Position numbers and translations under genes: made by a program. 64,000 bases of DNA from Vitis vinifera (lineage: Eukaryota > Streptophyta > Magnoliopsida > Vitales > Vitaceae), in assembly GCF_030704535.1 (NCBI RefSeq), contig NC_081818.1, positions 27,541,501 to 27,605,500 of the forward strand, written 5' to 3'. The stretch's first letter is position 1, and every line of letters starts with the position of its first letter. Positions 11,201 to 22,229 of this stretch are shown one piece after another. Under the pieces are notes generated by a model, which was not told the DNA's origin, did not search any database, and was given only the letters and a program-made list of their open reading frames with translations.

Positions 11201-14200
11201 ACAATGAGAATCCCTGCCATGATTCAATAAAGATGAAGTTCATTTTTTTAATAGGTAATTTTTATTCTCTTTTTACAAGCAATTGAACCTGGAGCCTCCC
11301 CATCCCCACCCCAACACCTTGCTATCTGAACAAGACCTCAGGCCCCAGAGAAATGCAGTAAATATGGCATGGAATTATGTTAAGAAAAGCTCATCAATTT
11401 ATTGCAATCTTTTAACAAAACCTAGGCAAATACAGAAGATATAGAGACACAATGAGGACAGCATAAAGTGATCAACAGAGGTCTGAAACTAGCTTAATAT
11501 GGACTGAAATTCCATCAGAATCTTGAATTAACTCTAAAAGACCCAAAAACTTCATGTCAATCCCTAACTCTACCAAGCAATCTTGAAATATCAGAGCCTT
11601 CTAATATTTCAAAAGCAGCATAAACTATAGATTTATCTATAGTTTACCAAGCTCTACCGAAATATTATTGCTTTTGAATTTCCTATAGTACATGTCTCAA
11701 AAGAATGTCTTTCAAAAACATTAATATTTCTCTAAATCTTAAAACCTTTCAAGGTGTTTTTGACATTCTTTCCCATCTGCTTGTGTATTTCAACAAAATG
11801 ACATTCAGTTTCCCTCTACAATTTTTCTCAATATAAGTATGTTACATAATAGAAACACCAGTGGGATTATGGGTACTATTTCCTATTATGATCATATCAT
11901 AACCCAGACTGAGCAGAATTCTGCTTCACTAGTCTTGATTCTAACACATGGCCGTTTAATATTAGTATTGTTAGAGAATTAGTGAAATAATTTCCAGATT
12001 GTATAGCCCACATAGATTGGGATTTAGTTTGAATTTGTCTCTTTTTATGTACAGTTCCAATCAACCCAAGATGACAGAAAAATTGAAAACCTCTTCCACT
12101 GCTACCCAAACAACCATAAACACTCAAAATCCCAGTCTCCCGAAATTCGATGCTTAGCATGAGGAGGATTCTTAGATATTGTCTTAGTTATGGAACTCAA
12201 TGCAACTTAGAGATCAACAGAACTCAACCAAATGAGGGAATTATATTTTAGATCTCCTTAGAGAACTAGACTATGGGGGTGTCAGCTAGCAAATACACCA
12301 ACAAAAGTTGATCATAATTTTGATGAAGGACAAGAGAGTTCTCCAATTGAGAGAGAGAGGTATCAATGCTTGGTAAGTAAGTTAATTTACCTATCACATG
12401 CTAAACTTGATATAACATATGTTGTGAGTGTGGTGACCCAATTATGCACAATCCTAATGAGATACACATGGAGGCAATTACTCAGAAACTTGAAGTTGAC
12501 TCCTGGCAATGGTATTTTATTTCAGAAAACTAGGAGGATGACACTCAAGTTTTATGTGGATGCTGATTGGACAGGATAAATCATTGATAGGAGGTCAACA
12601 TCTAGCTATTGTACTTTCTTGGGAGAGAATTTGGTAACTTGGAGGAGTAAGAAATAGTCTATGGTTGCTAGGTTGAATGTTGAAGCAGAATTTTGAACCA
12701 TCACACATTGACTATGTGATTTTCTTTGGATAAAAATTATTCTCAGTGGTCTTAAGAGTAAGTTGGGAAGGTCCTATGAAGCTCCACTTTGATCAAAATC
12801 TAATTCAATATGGTTGAATTAAGCATGTTGAAGTTAATCTTGATTTCATCAAGAAGAAATTGGATTGTGGATTGGCATGCACACCCCCCTACATATCATT
12901 AGAAAGATAGTTGACCAACATACTGACCATGGAACTTACAACTCAACCACTCTAATCTATCACAAACAAGATGAGAATGAAGAATATTTACTCACCAGCT
13001 TAAGAGGAAATGTTGGAGAATTGGTGTAATTATCCTCAGATAATACAACCTGTATGGGTTATAGGATTTAATTTGAACTTGTTTCTTTTTCTGTATAGTT
13101 GACATGATTTATTTCCTGTAATTAGTGGAGTGATTTAGTAGCTAATTTCTTTCCTGTAATTAATGGCTCATTTGAGGGAGTAATTCTAAGCCTAAAATAG
13201 AGTAATTTCCTTTCCTTTTTCTCATTTTAAACATTATAAATAGGTTGTAAATATATCCAATGAATATACATGTATTATTCACAAACCATTCTTTCTTCTC
13301 AAATATATTCTAAGAAATTTGTTTCAACTTCCTATGCATATCAACGAATTTCAACTATTTTTACTTTGCAAAAGATTCCAAGATTTCATTCAACATTAAA
13401 AATCAGCCTTAAAACATGTAGCTTACCAGTACTCCATTGTCATTTGCTTTAACCGGTCTTCAAGCCTTTGAAAAAGGGAAGTCTTCTCGAAATCTTGTTT
13501 ATTGTGAGTAGGCTCAATAAAATTTGCTTCCAAAACACCTACCAGTACTATTTCATAATTCATCAAATATTCACTATAATCCATAACAATTACACCTTCA
13601 AAGTAAAAGTTTGACATGTAAGTAGAGAAGAAGAAAAATGCAGCAAGGATGTCTTACCAACAACCCCTCTTGCATTACTGTTGGTTGTATTTTTAACCAC
13701 ACGCCAAAATGGCTGCCCAAAGGGAAAATTTATTAGCATAAGGATTTAATGTCCATTAATTTACATAAGTGATAAACATGATAGATCCATCCGATATGAT
13801 TTGAGAATACCAATTCTTGTTGTGTCCAAAAAATGAATTTTGGTTAGAATTAAACCCAAAAAAGAAAAAAAAATCAAATGATAATAGGAACTCCCAATTC
13901 TTTGTCAAATAGAGCCCTTTTGATCATTTCTTCACATGTAATTACAATAGCATTCAAGTAATGATGACGGGAACTCCCAATTCTTTGTCAAATAGAGCCC
14001 TTTTGATAATTTCTTCACATGTAATTACAATAACATTCAAGTAATGATGATGGGAACTCCCAATTCCACGTCAAATAGAGCCTTTCTGATCATTTCAGCC
14101 TGAGCTTTATAAAATGCTTTTACACAAAATAAGAAATGGTTTCTCCAATGCATAAACTGTTGGGAGTTCATGTTCTCTTCATCTTTGGTAAAATCAAGCC

Positions 14201-17200
14201 CACCCCAAAATCATTCATAAACTGTGATTTAATTGATCAAGATCAAGGGTACAAGATAACATAAAATACTGATTCTAAGCTTAAAAATTCCATCTTTATA
14301 TACCAAAACAACAGGAAATGCTTCAAAAAAGTAGGCATACAATGTACAAAAATTGCACGCCCTTCTTTCTTTCTAAACATAGGGTGTCCTAACCATCCAA
14401 GAGCCATCCCATCCCCATTGTGCTTGAATAATCCCCCTTATATATATATATATAGCAAAAACAGGAGGTGCAAAGCAAGCATGCCAAGCACTCATAAATC
14501 CTGCATGGAGTACCAAAATTTACAACAACTCTAACAAAGGCAGATTTTTTAGTCCCTTGAGAGCCCCTCGACCACAGAAGAAGAGACTTAAGCAGGAGTT
14601 CAAGCCAACCTAGAGTACTCCAATCCATTAAAATTTTTTCAATTCCACTCTTCTCAAAGGCACAATAATAGGCATAAACAGGTCATCCAACAGGCCTTCT
14701 TCGTGTCCATGCCAATGAAACTAGCCCACCAACCAACCAGTGTGTCTTTGATGTAACAAAGCAACACTGGAGACGCTCTAAAGAACACAAAGTGAGTGAA
14801 CCACATGCTACAAGCATACCCACAATCCAGGAGAATATGATTAGTTGATTCTTCTATTTGCTTCTACAGATAGTTTACTAGAATCCAACTCCTTCTCACA
14901 AGTTAGTTATTAGTTATTACATGTTTCTCCAACACTGCTTTCTAAATAAAGAACTCAACCCTAGGAGTGCCAGTTCCACGTACCTCCCCAGCTAGAGGAG
15001 AAAAGGCACCTGAATGCAGCAACTTAGAGAAAGCCTTCACAGAGAAGTACCCTGACTTAGAAATACACTCATCAACCTATCTTTTCCTTCCACTATAGAC
15101 CACAATGGAATGAATGAGCCGCACAGATGACTACACCAACTTCAATTCCAAATCATAAAAACACCTCAGAAATCTTGGGGTTTATGACCTCTGCCCCCTT
15201 CATCTTGCAACAACTAGGAAACCAAGTAACAGAAAATCCAAACAAGCCTGAAAAGAGGTTGGCCGCTCCCCTGCATGACACATCATGCCAAAATCTGGTC
15301 CTAGATCCATTATCAACAGAGACAGGTTCAGGATCTGAAAACAGCCCATACTGATACCTTTCCAGAGGACCAACCCATAGGGCTCCCTTTTTTTCCTAGA
15401 GCACCAACCACCTTCCAGTTCCCCGTACTTAGCCAAAATAATTTTCCTTCATAAACCATCCTACTCCACAGCATACCTGCACAACCAAATCTACAACAAA
15501 AACTTATTCAGCACTAAAAGGCTTCTAATACCCAAACCTTCCTTGATTTTTCCAGACCAAACAGTAGACTATTAACCAAGTGCTTTTTTTTCTTTTACAA
15601 GTAACATTTTTTTTCAACCAGCCTGAAACCTCCCCACATCCCACCCCAACCCTTTGCCTCTTGAAGCAAGCCTCAAGGGCACCAAGTGCATTGTCCTCTC
15701 CAAAAGGCCTCTATGACACCCATGATATTCAGATATATCCTCAGAAAGACCATTCCTAACCAAATGAAATGATGTGGCAATTGGCAAATGCCAAGAAGGC
15801 AATTTTTCCCTTCATCAGTACTTTAACTGGATCATTTTTATACTCCTTGAAGTCGCACAATGATTCAAATCACTGTTAAGGCATCTGAAAAATCAGAATA
15901 CAGGGCTTATAAGATATCTAAGACAAGGCAAGAATAGCAAGGGGTTTACAATTTTTATTATAATGACAGTTTGAGTGTTTCGAAAGAGAAAACTTACCAG
16001 TATAAGACGATTGCGATGGTAGACATTGAAACCATGGATATTCACATGTGGAGCATCCTTCAAAAACCCTATGGTAGTAAGAACAGGGACCTGAACAATG
16101 AATCCATCAGGCATGATACAATGAATAATGACTTTTTTCTTATAGGTCTGATACAGTGAATAATGACAACCAACACATGTGCTCATGTCATCACATAATA
16201 TGGGGAATGACGAAGTTTCTGGTCAAACAAAAACGCTACAAGTTGTTCAACAAGTAGCACTAAAAGTTATGACATGCAGGCTAGATGTTTACACAACACC
16301 AATGTTAGATTCCTGAGAAATACTACGGACCAGAATTACTATTGGACACACATAGCCACTGTATGCATGTGGCAAACTCAAAAACACTTTGAAAAACATT
16401 GTACTGCGAAAATATATATTTTTTGATAAGTAAATAAAATTGATATTTAAAAGCGCCAAAAAGGGCGCACCAAAGTACACACGATGTATACAACTGTTGC
16501 CAAAGAGCGCCAAAAAGGACAGGGAAAACAAAAACTACTCCCTCAAATTGAACCCAACCAATCAAGAAAATCAACTAAGGACAGAGGTTTCGCTTGTAAA
16601 CAAATTGGTCCAAGATGACAAGCTGCACAAAAACAATAATTTCGGTTTTTGAACAGAGAGCTCCACGTTCTCAAAAGATCTTCTATTTCTCCCATTCCAT
16701 ATTGTCCAAAAAAGGCATAAAAACGCTACTCTCCAAACTTTTTTTCCACTTTCTTCCAACAAAAGAGCCATGCCAAACCTAAGAAAGCCTCTCTAATTGT
16801 GGAGTGAATCACCCAATAAACCCCAAAAAGGGAGAACAAGAGCTCCCACAACACCCCCACCTTTCAACAATGGAAACAAAAAAATATCAAATTATTAGAA
16901 ACGAAAAAATATCGAAGCCAACCACACCTTAAGTATTCATTTTTAGCTGTTGCTTCTTAATGGAAACAAACAAAAAATATACAGAGAGATTGATGGTTGG
17001 CCCTTCATACAGTATTATTCTACTAGCATTTTTCCATGAACTGAAGAACCATATTTCTTCAATTTTCCATTCATTGAAACATGTAGTATTGGCCAATTAC
17101 AGACCAGCTACCACAACCAAATCAAAAGCAAGCTAATACAAATAAATATCTAATAATTTATATGGCCCAAGTAATACCAACTGGTGTGGACTTGAAATAT

Positions 17201-20200
17201 AGAAACCGATACAAACCTCTACGTTCCCACCAATATGAGGCCTATACAAAATGATTTCCCAAAATTTGAGGTCATTGGCTATATTATGATGTTCCACAAC
17301 TCGGCCACGCAATATTATCCTGAAGCATTGAGGTATCCGCAGGTACAAAATGGATGAATATATCTGTAGAACACTTGAACAAGAATGTGATTTAGTGAAC
17401 ATAAAATTCTTTTAGTAAATCAACTTAAAATGGAAAATCCTGACTTACACGGAGTGAATAGTGGTATAAGTTAGCCATATGCTGGTCATAAATTGGGTTC
17501 ACATGTTTGCCTTTCTGAAATAATTTTGGGCCCCTGTTGATGCAAATATCCTGCAATCATCAAATTAAAAGCAGCCAGCCCAACAACTTAGAAGATAGTA
17601 AAGAAGTAAATGAAAGTAAAGAGATGAAGAAAACCTCAACATCTGAGTCAAAATCTAGCTCCATGTGCCCTTCATCATTTAACCAAAGATTGTAAATAAC
17701 AATTTTTGTTCCATGCTGTCCTATATCATCAAACTGCTCACTGGGTTAGTCGAACTTAAAAAATATAAAAAGAAAACTTAAAAAATTAAAAATAAATAAA
17801 CTGAACTTGAAGAATTGGGAGATAATTGCCTCCATCAAGCCTTACTTGCACCAAAGTGTCTTCTATGAAGTAATAACTTAGTAAATAAGCATGGAAGTTG
17901 TAAACTAGAAGCACTTTATCCTTGTTATATTACCATCATCATCATACCAAATGCCCAATGCCAAAAGGTTCAGCAAGCTTACTTGCAAGAGCAGTTCATC
18001 TTCTGTTGAATATGGAGACCACTGCAACAGCATTGACAGATTTAATGAAAAATGTTTTTTACCATGAGGAAGTATGGGTCCATATTTCCCGGTCGATGCA
18101 TTGAACTCATAATCCACCTGCAATAATAATAGATTTAACAGTGACTTTTGAGGTTGGGAATTCTGGCATCACTAAAGGAAAACCTGCAGTTCAATTATCA
18201 TAGCCATGGAAATGTCTAAATGAGGTGTTAAAGAATAGGAATATCATGGTAATTTAGGAAATGAAATCATACTGGGAGCTAAATGAGATATGGATAATGG
18301 AATTTCATGTCAACTAATCCAATGCGATAGAAGAAAAAAAGCAATGCACAGATTGTTTGGAGAACAGCTTATTTGCACCTGTACTGGACCATTTGAAAGG
18401 ATTGAAATTGTAGAATGTTTGAGAATTTGAGCATCTATTTCAATCTTCAAAGGTCTTTTCTTTCTCCTCTTTTCTGGTGGTATAGCAAGTCTTTCGGCTT
18501 GGGTCCTTTGTCTTCGGTGGAATTCATTGATTGTTTAAATATATTAGTGTTTTGAGGTTGCTAGCTTTCTTTTTTCCTTTATGGGCACATGTCATTTACT
18601 TCTTGTGTTGGTTATACTCCCACTGCACTCTAATAAAAACGCCATGACACAATGAGGATCAAAAGGGTGATAACCTAAATGTCTAAGACAAATATACATA
18701 TATATGTATTCCTTCTAAGTATTGTTGCATATCTTTATATGGCAGCCTAAAAAAGCTACTATGCAAAGAGCACTATTGCCAAACTGTTTCAATTTAATAT
18801 CCAAGGCTACAAAGCAACAAAATGATGTGCAAGTTTGGTCAGAGCCGACCCAATACAAAATGCAGCCTAAGGCAAGAAACCTAAATAAAAAATTCACATA
18901 AAAAGATTATCTTGAGGTAAAATTATATTATCAACACCTTCATTTTAAGATAAAATTAATTTATCTATTTTTTCTTTTCTTTTTCATAAACATCTTTTAT
19001 TTTTCTGATTATAATTTATAACATCTCATTTTCTAATATATTCTCTCCTCTTCATATTTTGTACAATTTCTCATATTTTCAGTTATGTTTTCTAAGCCCC
19101 ATTTGAGTATTTCTAAAACTAACCATATTTGAGTGCTTATCTTCTTAATTAAATAACTACTCCATCAATCCTAATTCTAATAAAAAAAAAACAGTGAAGT
19201 TTCTCTAGGATATTTCAACTAATTAGGGAAAAAAACCCTTTTTTGAATTTTGAGGTCCTTCCTATGCTGGACATTAGGCAACTGCTTAAGTTTGGTAGAC
19301 AGTATCCACAGAGCAATTATAACTTTTTATATAATTAATGAATTGAGATGGATATCTACAGGTTTCCAATAGTTTATGCTAATGAACAACAGAATTACCC
19401 ATGCTGATATAACATGGTGGTCAAGGTACAACTCACCACTGGTACTACTATTTTGTTGCAGCCTGTTTGTCTCAAAAATGTATAAGAGAGGAGTCCAATG
19501 CTTTGAGTTGGTGACCTGATCATGAATATACCACCAATGTAAACAAAACTTCAAATGCAGAACCAGGCCTATTCTCTTGTCAGCAAGTTGGTGATTGTTT
19601 CCTTCACTTTTATAAAGTTTGGAATTCGCATGCTTTCAACAAATATAGAAACATAAAAAGAAAATAAGAATTCAGATAGACAAAATTGGCAATACCCAAA
19701 GGATTTATAGCTCTAAGGACCAATTGTACAAGTCAGGACTCAAAACTGAAATTGGCGTTTATGATATCAAATAGAAGGCATTTATGATCAAAAGTGGATT
19801 CACAAAGAATTTACAGCTCTAAGGACCAATTGTACAAGTCAGGACTCAAAACAGAAATTGGCGATTATGATATTAGAATAGAAGGCATTTATGATCAAAA
19901 GTGGATTTGCAAACCAAAGCCCAAAATTTAGTTCAATGAATCAACATTGAAATATGGTATATTTTTATTACAAAAGATCCTGTGTTCTCCTTTGATATTT
20001 AAATTTGGTGGTGGCCTTTTTTTTTTGGTGGGTGGGGAGGGAGATGTTTACTCCATAAACAATCTCCATGAATAAGTGTTTAACAAGATTTTTTTAAAAT
20101 ATACTAGTTTTGTGCTTTTGCCTATCAAAAAAAAAAAAAAAAGTGTTTAACAAGATTTTGAAAATAGAACAAGTTCCATGTTAAGAAAATGGGTAATTAT

Positions 20201-21865
20201 TGGGATAAGACCTCTCTTTCAAGTGGCGGCTGAATACAATCACATCCGCTCCAAGTCTCATTGTGCTTGTCTTGAACCCATTTCCATCTGAAAGGATAGA
20301 AGCCAACCACTTAGTACAAGATGATGAGGAAAAATGTAAATGGTAGAAGAGAGGTGGAATCCATACACTGTCCAATGGAAGTTTTTGATTTTTTTGCAGA
20401 AAATCCAAAGCTCATACAATGCCTTATAGCTTCTGGGTCCATTCCACCACCATCATCTTCTTGTTATAAACCATCAGATTCCAGATACAGAAAATTTAGG
20501 TGAGTATCTTCTCCATTTATGTTAGAAAAAATGCTTAAAGCTTCCGATATCACCTTCTCAACAGTGTTCAATAGAATTGAAATGTACAAGTACCTTGTAT
20601 CAGCAAAGCTGGATTTCCATCCCGTGGATTTGGGATTTTATCTATAACAACAAAAGTTGCCCCATTTTGTATCTATTTCACACAACCAACATTAACAAAC
20701 AGTCATTTAGTGAGCATAAATGAAGGCTAGTGTGTCACTGAGTCTTCTTCCAAAATCAAATATTTTTCAAGAGAAAGCAGAGACATGTAACAAACAGTCA
20801 TTTAAGAGTTTACCTCATCAAATGCATTGTCAAGCAGCTCTGCTATGGCTGCAAATAAAGCAAGATAAAAAGGATGCAAGAGATTGCAATGGATGTACAG
20901 CTCAACAAACTGAAAAAAGGAAAACATGTATACTGAACATACCACCAAAGGCCCACTTATGTGAGGTGGCATTTGAATGAAGGAACATAGGATGAACGCA
21001 CAAATGATTTTTCACATCTGTTAGTGAAAAAGTGCAATGGCGTGATTCAACTAGTAAGAGTTTAGAATGATAGTAACATAGACAATCATACAGTTTCAAG
21101 TAGTTGTTTTGTTGCTTTTCCCAGTTGCACATGTGCCAACCTTTTCCCATTATCACTCCAATAGTCCAGTTAAATAGTTAATTACTCTTTTTAGTAAAAT
21201 TTCATAAAGCAAACTGGGGCAATCTCATCCATCCAGCTCCAACACAAAATAGGAACTTAATATCACCTTCTATGATGTGGCCACTGTGGGCTCTCCCTTG
21301 ATGTCCAATTGGACAGTTTAAAAGGGCTTGCATGGGGCTAGATCATCAGATTAACGTGACTATATTGAACTTTTAATCAAATCAAAAAGTCTAGTTGACC
21401 AATGTAGTACATATTTAAGAAATGGATTTGATTTATAAAAATAGGTCAATGCAAGAAGTGGAAAGTGGAATGAAATAAAGCACAGGCATGTAATTCTTCA
21501 GTTAATAGTTCACAGACCAATGCTTTGACTTGTAGCTTTAGAACCGTGTCCTATGTCATAGTTCCCAGCTTTCCAAAATTGTCGGCAAACTGGTGCCGGG
21601 CATACAACAGTTGCAGAAAAAAGGCTTGACTCATCCATTGAAGTGCTATCTTGATCTGACATGCTAGAGTATGAGTTACTTTGACCAGTGTGAAAAGCAA
21701 CTGAACTTTTGCTATCATCAGGCCATCGCCTTGTGTGCTGGCTTTTTGGTTGCGAACTTTGAATCCTTTTAGCTGAAGCTAAAGCTTGCTCCTTTTTATC
21801 ATTTTCCCCTCTGACTCTCCTATCACATCATAACTGCACAAATCAATGAAGCCTGAAGAGCTCAT
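8224..21865 (-). CDS. MORC6: MORC-family GHKL ATPase, MORC6 (DMS11/CRH6)-like
   Basis: This is a nuclear ATPase of the microrchidia family; Arabidopsis MORC6 acts in heterochromatin compaction and RNA-directed silencing. Coding exons with GT-AG borders and matching phases, 5' to 3': 21873-21518, 21017-20943, 20848-20814, 20672-20594, 20459-20367, 20287-20212, 19515-19437, 18117-17983, 17733-17635, 17550-17449, 17363-17217, 16090-15998, 13712-13658, 13538-13427, 11213-10954, 10803-10691, 9048-8981, 8545-8503, 8322-8224. The GHKL motifs are present: ELLDNAFDE (exon 3), DDGGGMDP (exon 5), [15 protein letters not shown] (exon 6). An S5-fold part follows ([34 protein letters not shown]). The C-terminus is Lys/Arg-rich, then a coiled coil ([20 protein letters not shown]). 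From the in-frame ATG at 21662 the protein has 635 residues. The better-placed ATG at 21865 ([20 protein letters not shown]) is out of frame with the rest of the exon (see findings). Introns are long and carry transposable elements. Confidence 0.93.
9429..9450. repeat. (AT)n microsatellite
   Basis: Eleven AT units in the MORC intron between the exons at 10803-10691 and 9048-8981. Confidence 0.9.
9965..10560 (-). mobile_element. Truncated L1-type LINE, 3' end
   Basis: The minus strand encodes a broken remnant of the C-terminal region that follows reverse transcriptase in plant LINEs ([18 protein letters not shown], compare the W...ERNRRAFE pattern). It ends in the tail GCCTATCAAACAAAAAATT at its low-coordinate side. 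Stops and frameshifts are present. It lies in a MORC intron in the same orientation as the gene. Confidence 0.6.
11234..11345 (-). mobile_element. tRNA-derived SINE-like element (copy 1)
   Basis: The minus strand shows an A-box-like CTTGTTCAGATAGCAAGG, then TTGGGGTGGGGATGGGGAGG, then the B-box-like GGTTCAATTGC. A tail ATTACCTATTAAAAAAATG follows, which resembles the 3' end of the LINE remnants in this window. A second, diverged copy lies at 15575-15690. The call rests on the A/B-box spacing and the paired copies; no secondary structure was computed. Confidence 0.45.
11969..13328 (+). mobile_element. Degenerate, internally deleted Ty1/Copia LTR retrotransposon
   Basis: A 3' LTR starts at 13011 (TGTTGGAGAATTGGTG) right after the purine tract AAGAGGAAA and fades out near 13328. 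A matching 5' LTR remnant starts at 11969 (TGTTAGAGAATTAGTG) and stays similar for about 90 bp. Between them, at about 12240-12760, is the end of a Copia pol gene: [20 protein letters not shown] and YVDADWTG are the connection/RNase H motifs, interrupted by stops and frameshifts. Gag, integrase and most of the reverse transcriptase are gone. It sits in the MORC intron between the exons at 13538-13427 and 11213-10954, on the strand opposite to the gene. Confidence 0.8.
13887..14090. repeat. 83-bp tandem repeat, about 2.4 copies
   Basis: The string AACTCCCAATTC recurs at 13889, 13972 and 14055 with near-identical following sequence (GTCAAATAGAGCC, TTCTTCACATGTAATTACAA). Copies 1 and 2 differ at only a few positions; copy 3 breaks off after about 40 bp. 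It lies in a MORC intron. Confidence 0.9.
14330..15570 (-). mobile_element. Degenerate L1-type LINE, post-RT region
   Basis: The minus strand shows [20 protein letters not shown] at about 15420, followed in broken frames by the zinc-binding region typical of plant LINE C-termini (a segment with [14 protein letters not shown] near 14800, then LLGW-like and WxxWxERN-like parts). Many stops. It is an old, 5'-truncated insertion in a MORC intron. Confidence 0.65.
15575..15690 (-). mobile_element. tRNA-derived SINE-like element (copy 2)
   Basis: The minus strand reads GGCTTGCTTCAAGAGGCAAA (A-box-like), then GGGTTGGGGTGGGATGTGGG, then a degenerate B box (GGTTTCAGGCTGG). The tail is TTACTTGTAAAAGAAAAAAAA. 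It is colinear with the copy at 11234-11345 and adjoins LINE remnant sequence on its low-coordinate side. Confidence 0.45.
16415..16870 (-). mobile_element. 5'-truncated L1-type LINE, 3' end
   Basis: The minus strand encodes [20 protein letters not shown] and following residues, the conserved end of the plant LINE ORF2 (W.IW.ERNRR.F). A short 3' UTR and the tail TTTACTTATCAAAAAATATA follow. The frame stays partly open, so this copy is younger than the one at 14330-15570. It lies in a MORC intron. Confidence 0.7.
19705..19916. repeat. 106-bp tandem duplication
   Basis: Two adjacent, nearly identical units: GCTCTAAGGACCAATTGTAC begins at 19710 and again at 19816, and each unit ends with GGCATTTATGATCAAAAGTG. 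It lies in the MORC intron between exons 6 and 7. Confidence 0.95.
20074..20159 (+). mobile_element. 48-bp retroposed mini-insertion with 19-bp target-site duplication
   Basis: The string AAGTGTTTAACAAGATTTT occurs at 20074-20092 and 20141-20159. The 48 bp between them end in TTTTGCCTATC followed by a poly-A run of about 15, the same 3' end as the LINE remnants nearby. This is the structure of an extremely 5'-truncated LINE (or LINE-mobilised) insertion. It lies in a MORC intron. Confidence 0.8.
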
Positions 21866-22229
21866 AGGGGATTCTGCAGAGGGAATATAATGTCAGCAAC
21901 AGATTAAGGGCACTACCCAGGGAGTGAACAAAAATAATACAAACTAACTGAAGAAAAGCATGAACAATGAAGTAAAGGAAATCAGTTGAACAAGCTAAAT
22001 AACTATGATGAATGATACTGCCGCCATGGAATTTTCCACAGTAGCTTTGTAGCAATGCATTGTGAATGAAAATCTGAACAGTCTACAAGCAATTACATAA
22101 AGGCTACACATGACCAAAATTGGTGAATTTTAGACAGAATGATGCATAAACTGTTTGACAGTCCAAAACCAAGTTGAATCAAGAGAACAACTAAGCTACA
22201 ATGCTAAAATAAAATAGAAACACCCAATG

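Noticed and set aside
18350..19300. Possible extra MORC exons or transposon in the intron between 19437 and 18117
   Set aside because: Exon phases on both sides already join correctly (PV then VDYEF), and the sequence has no recognisable element.
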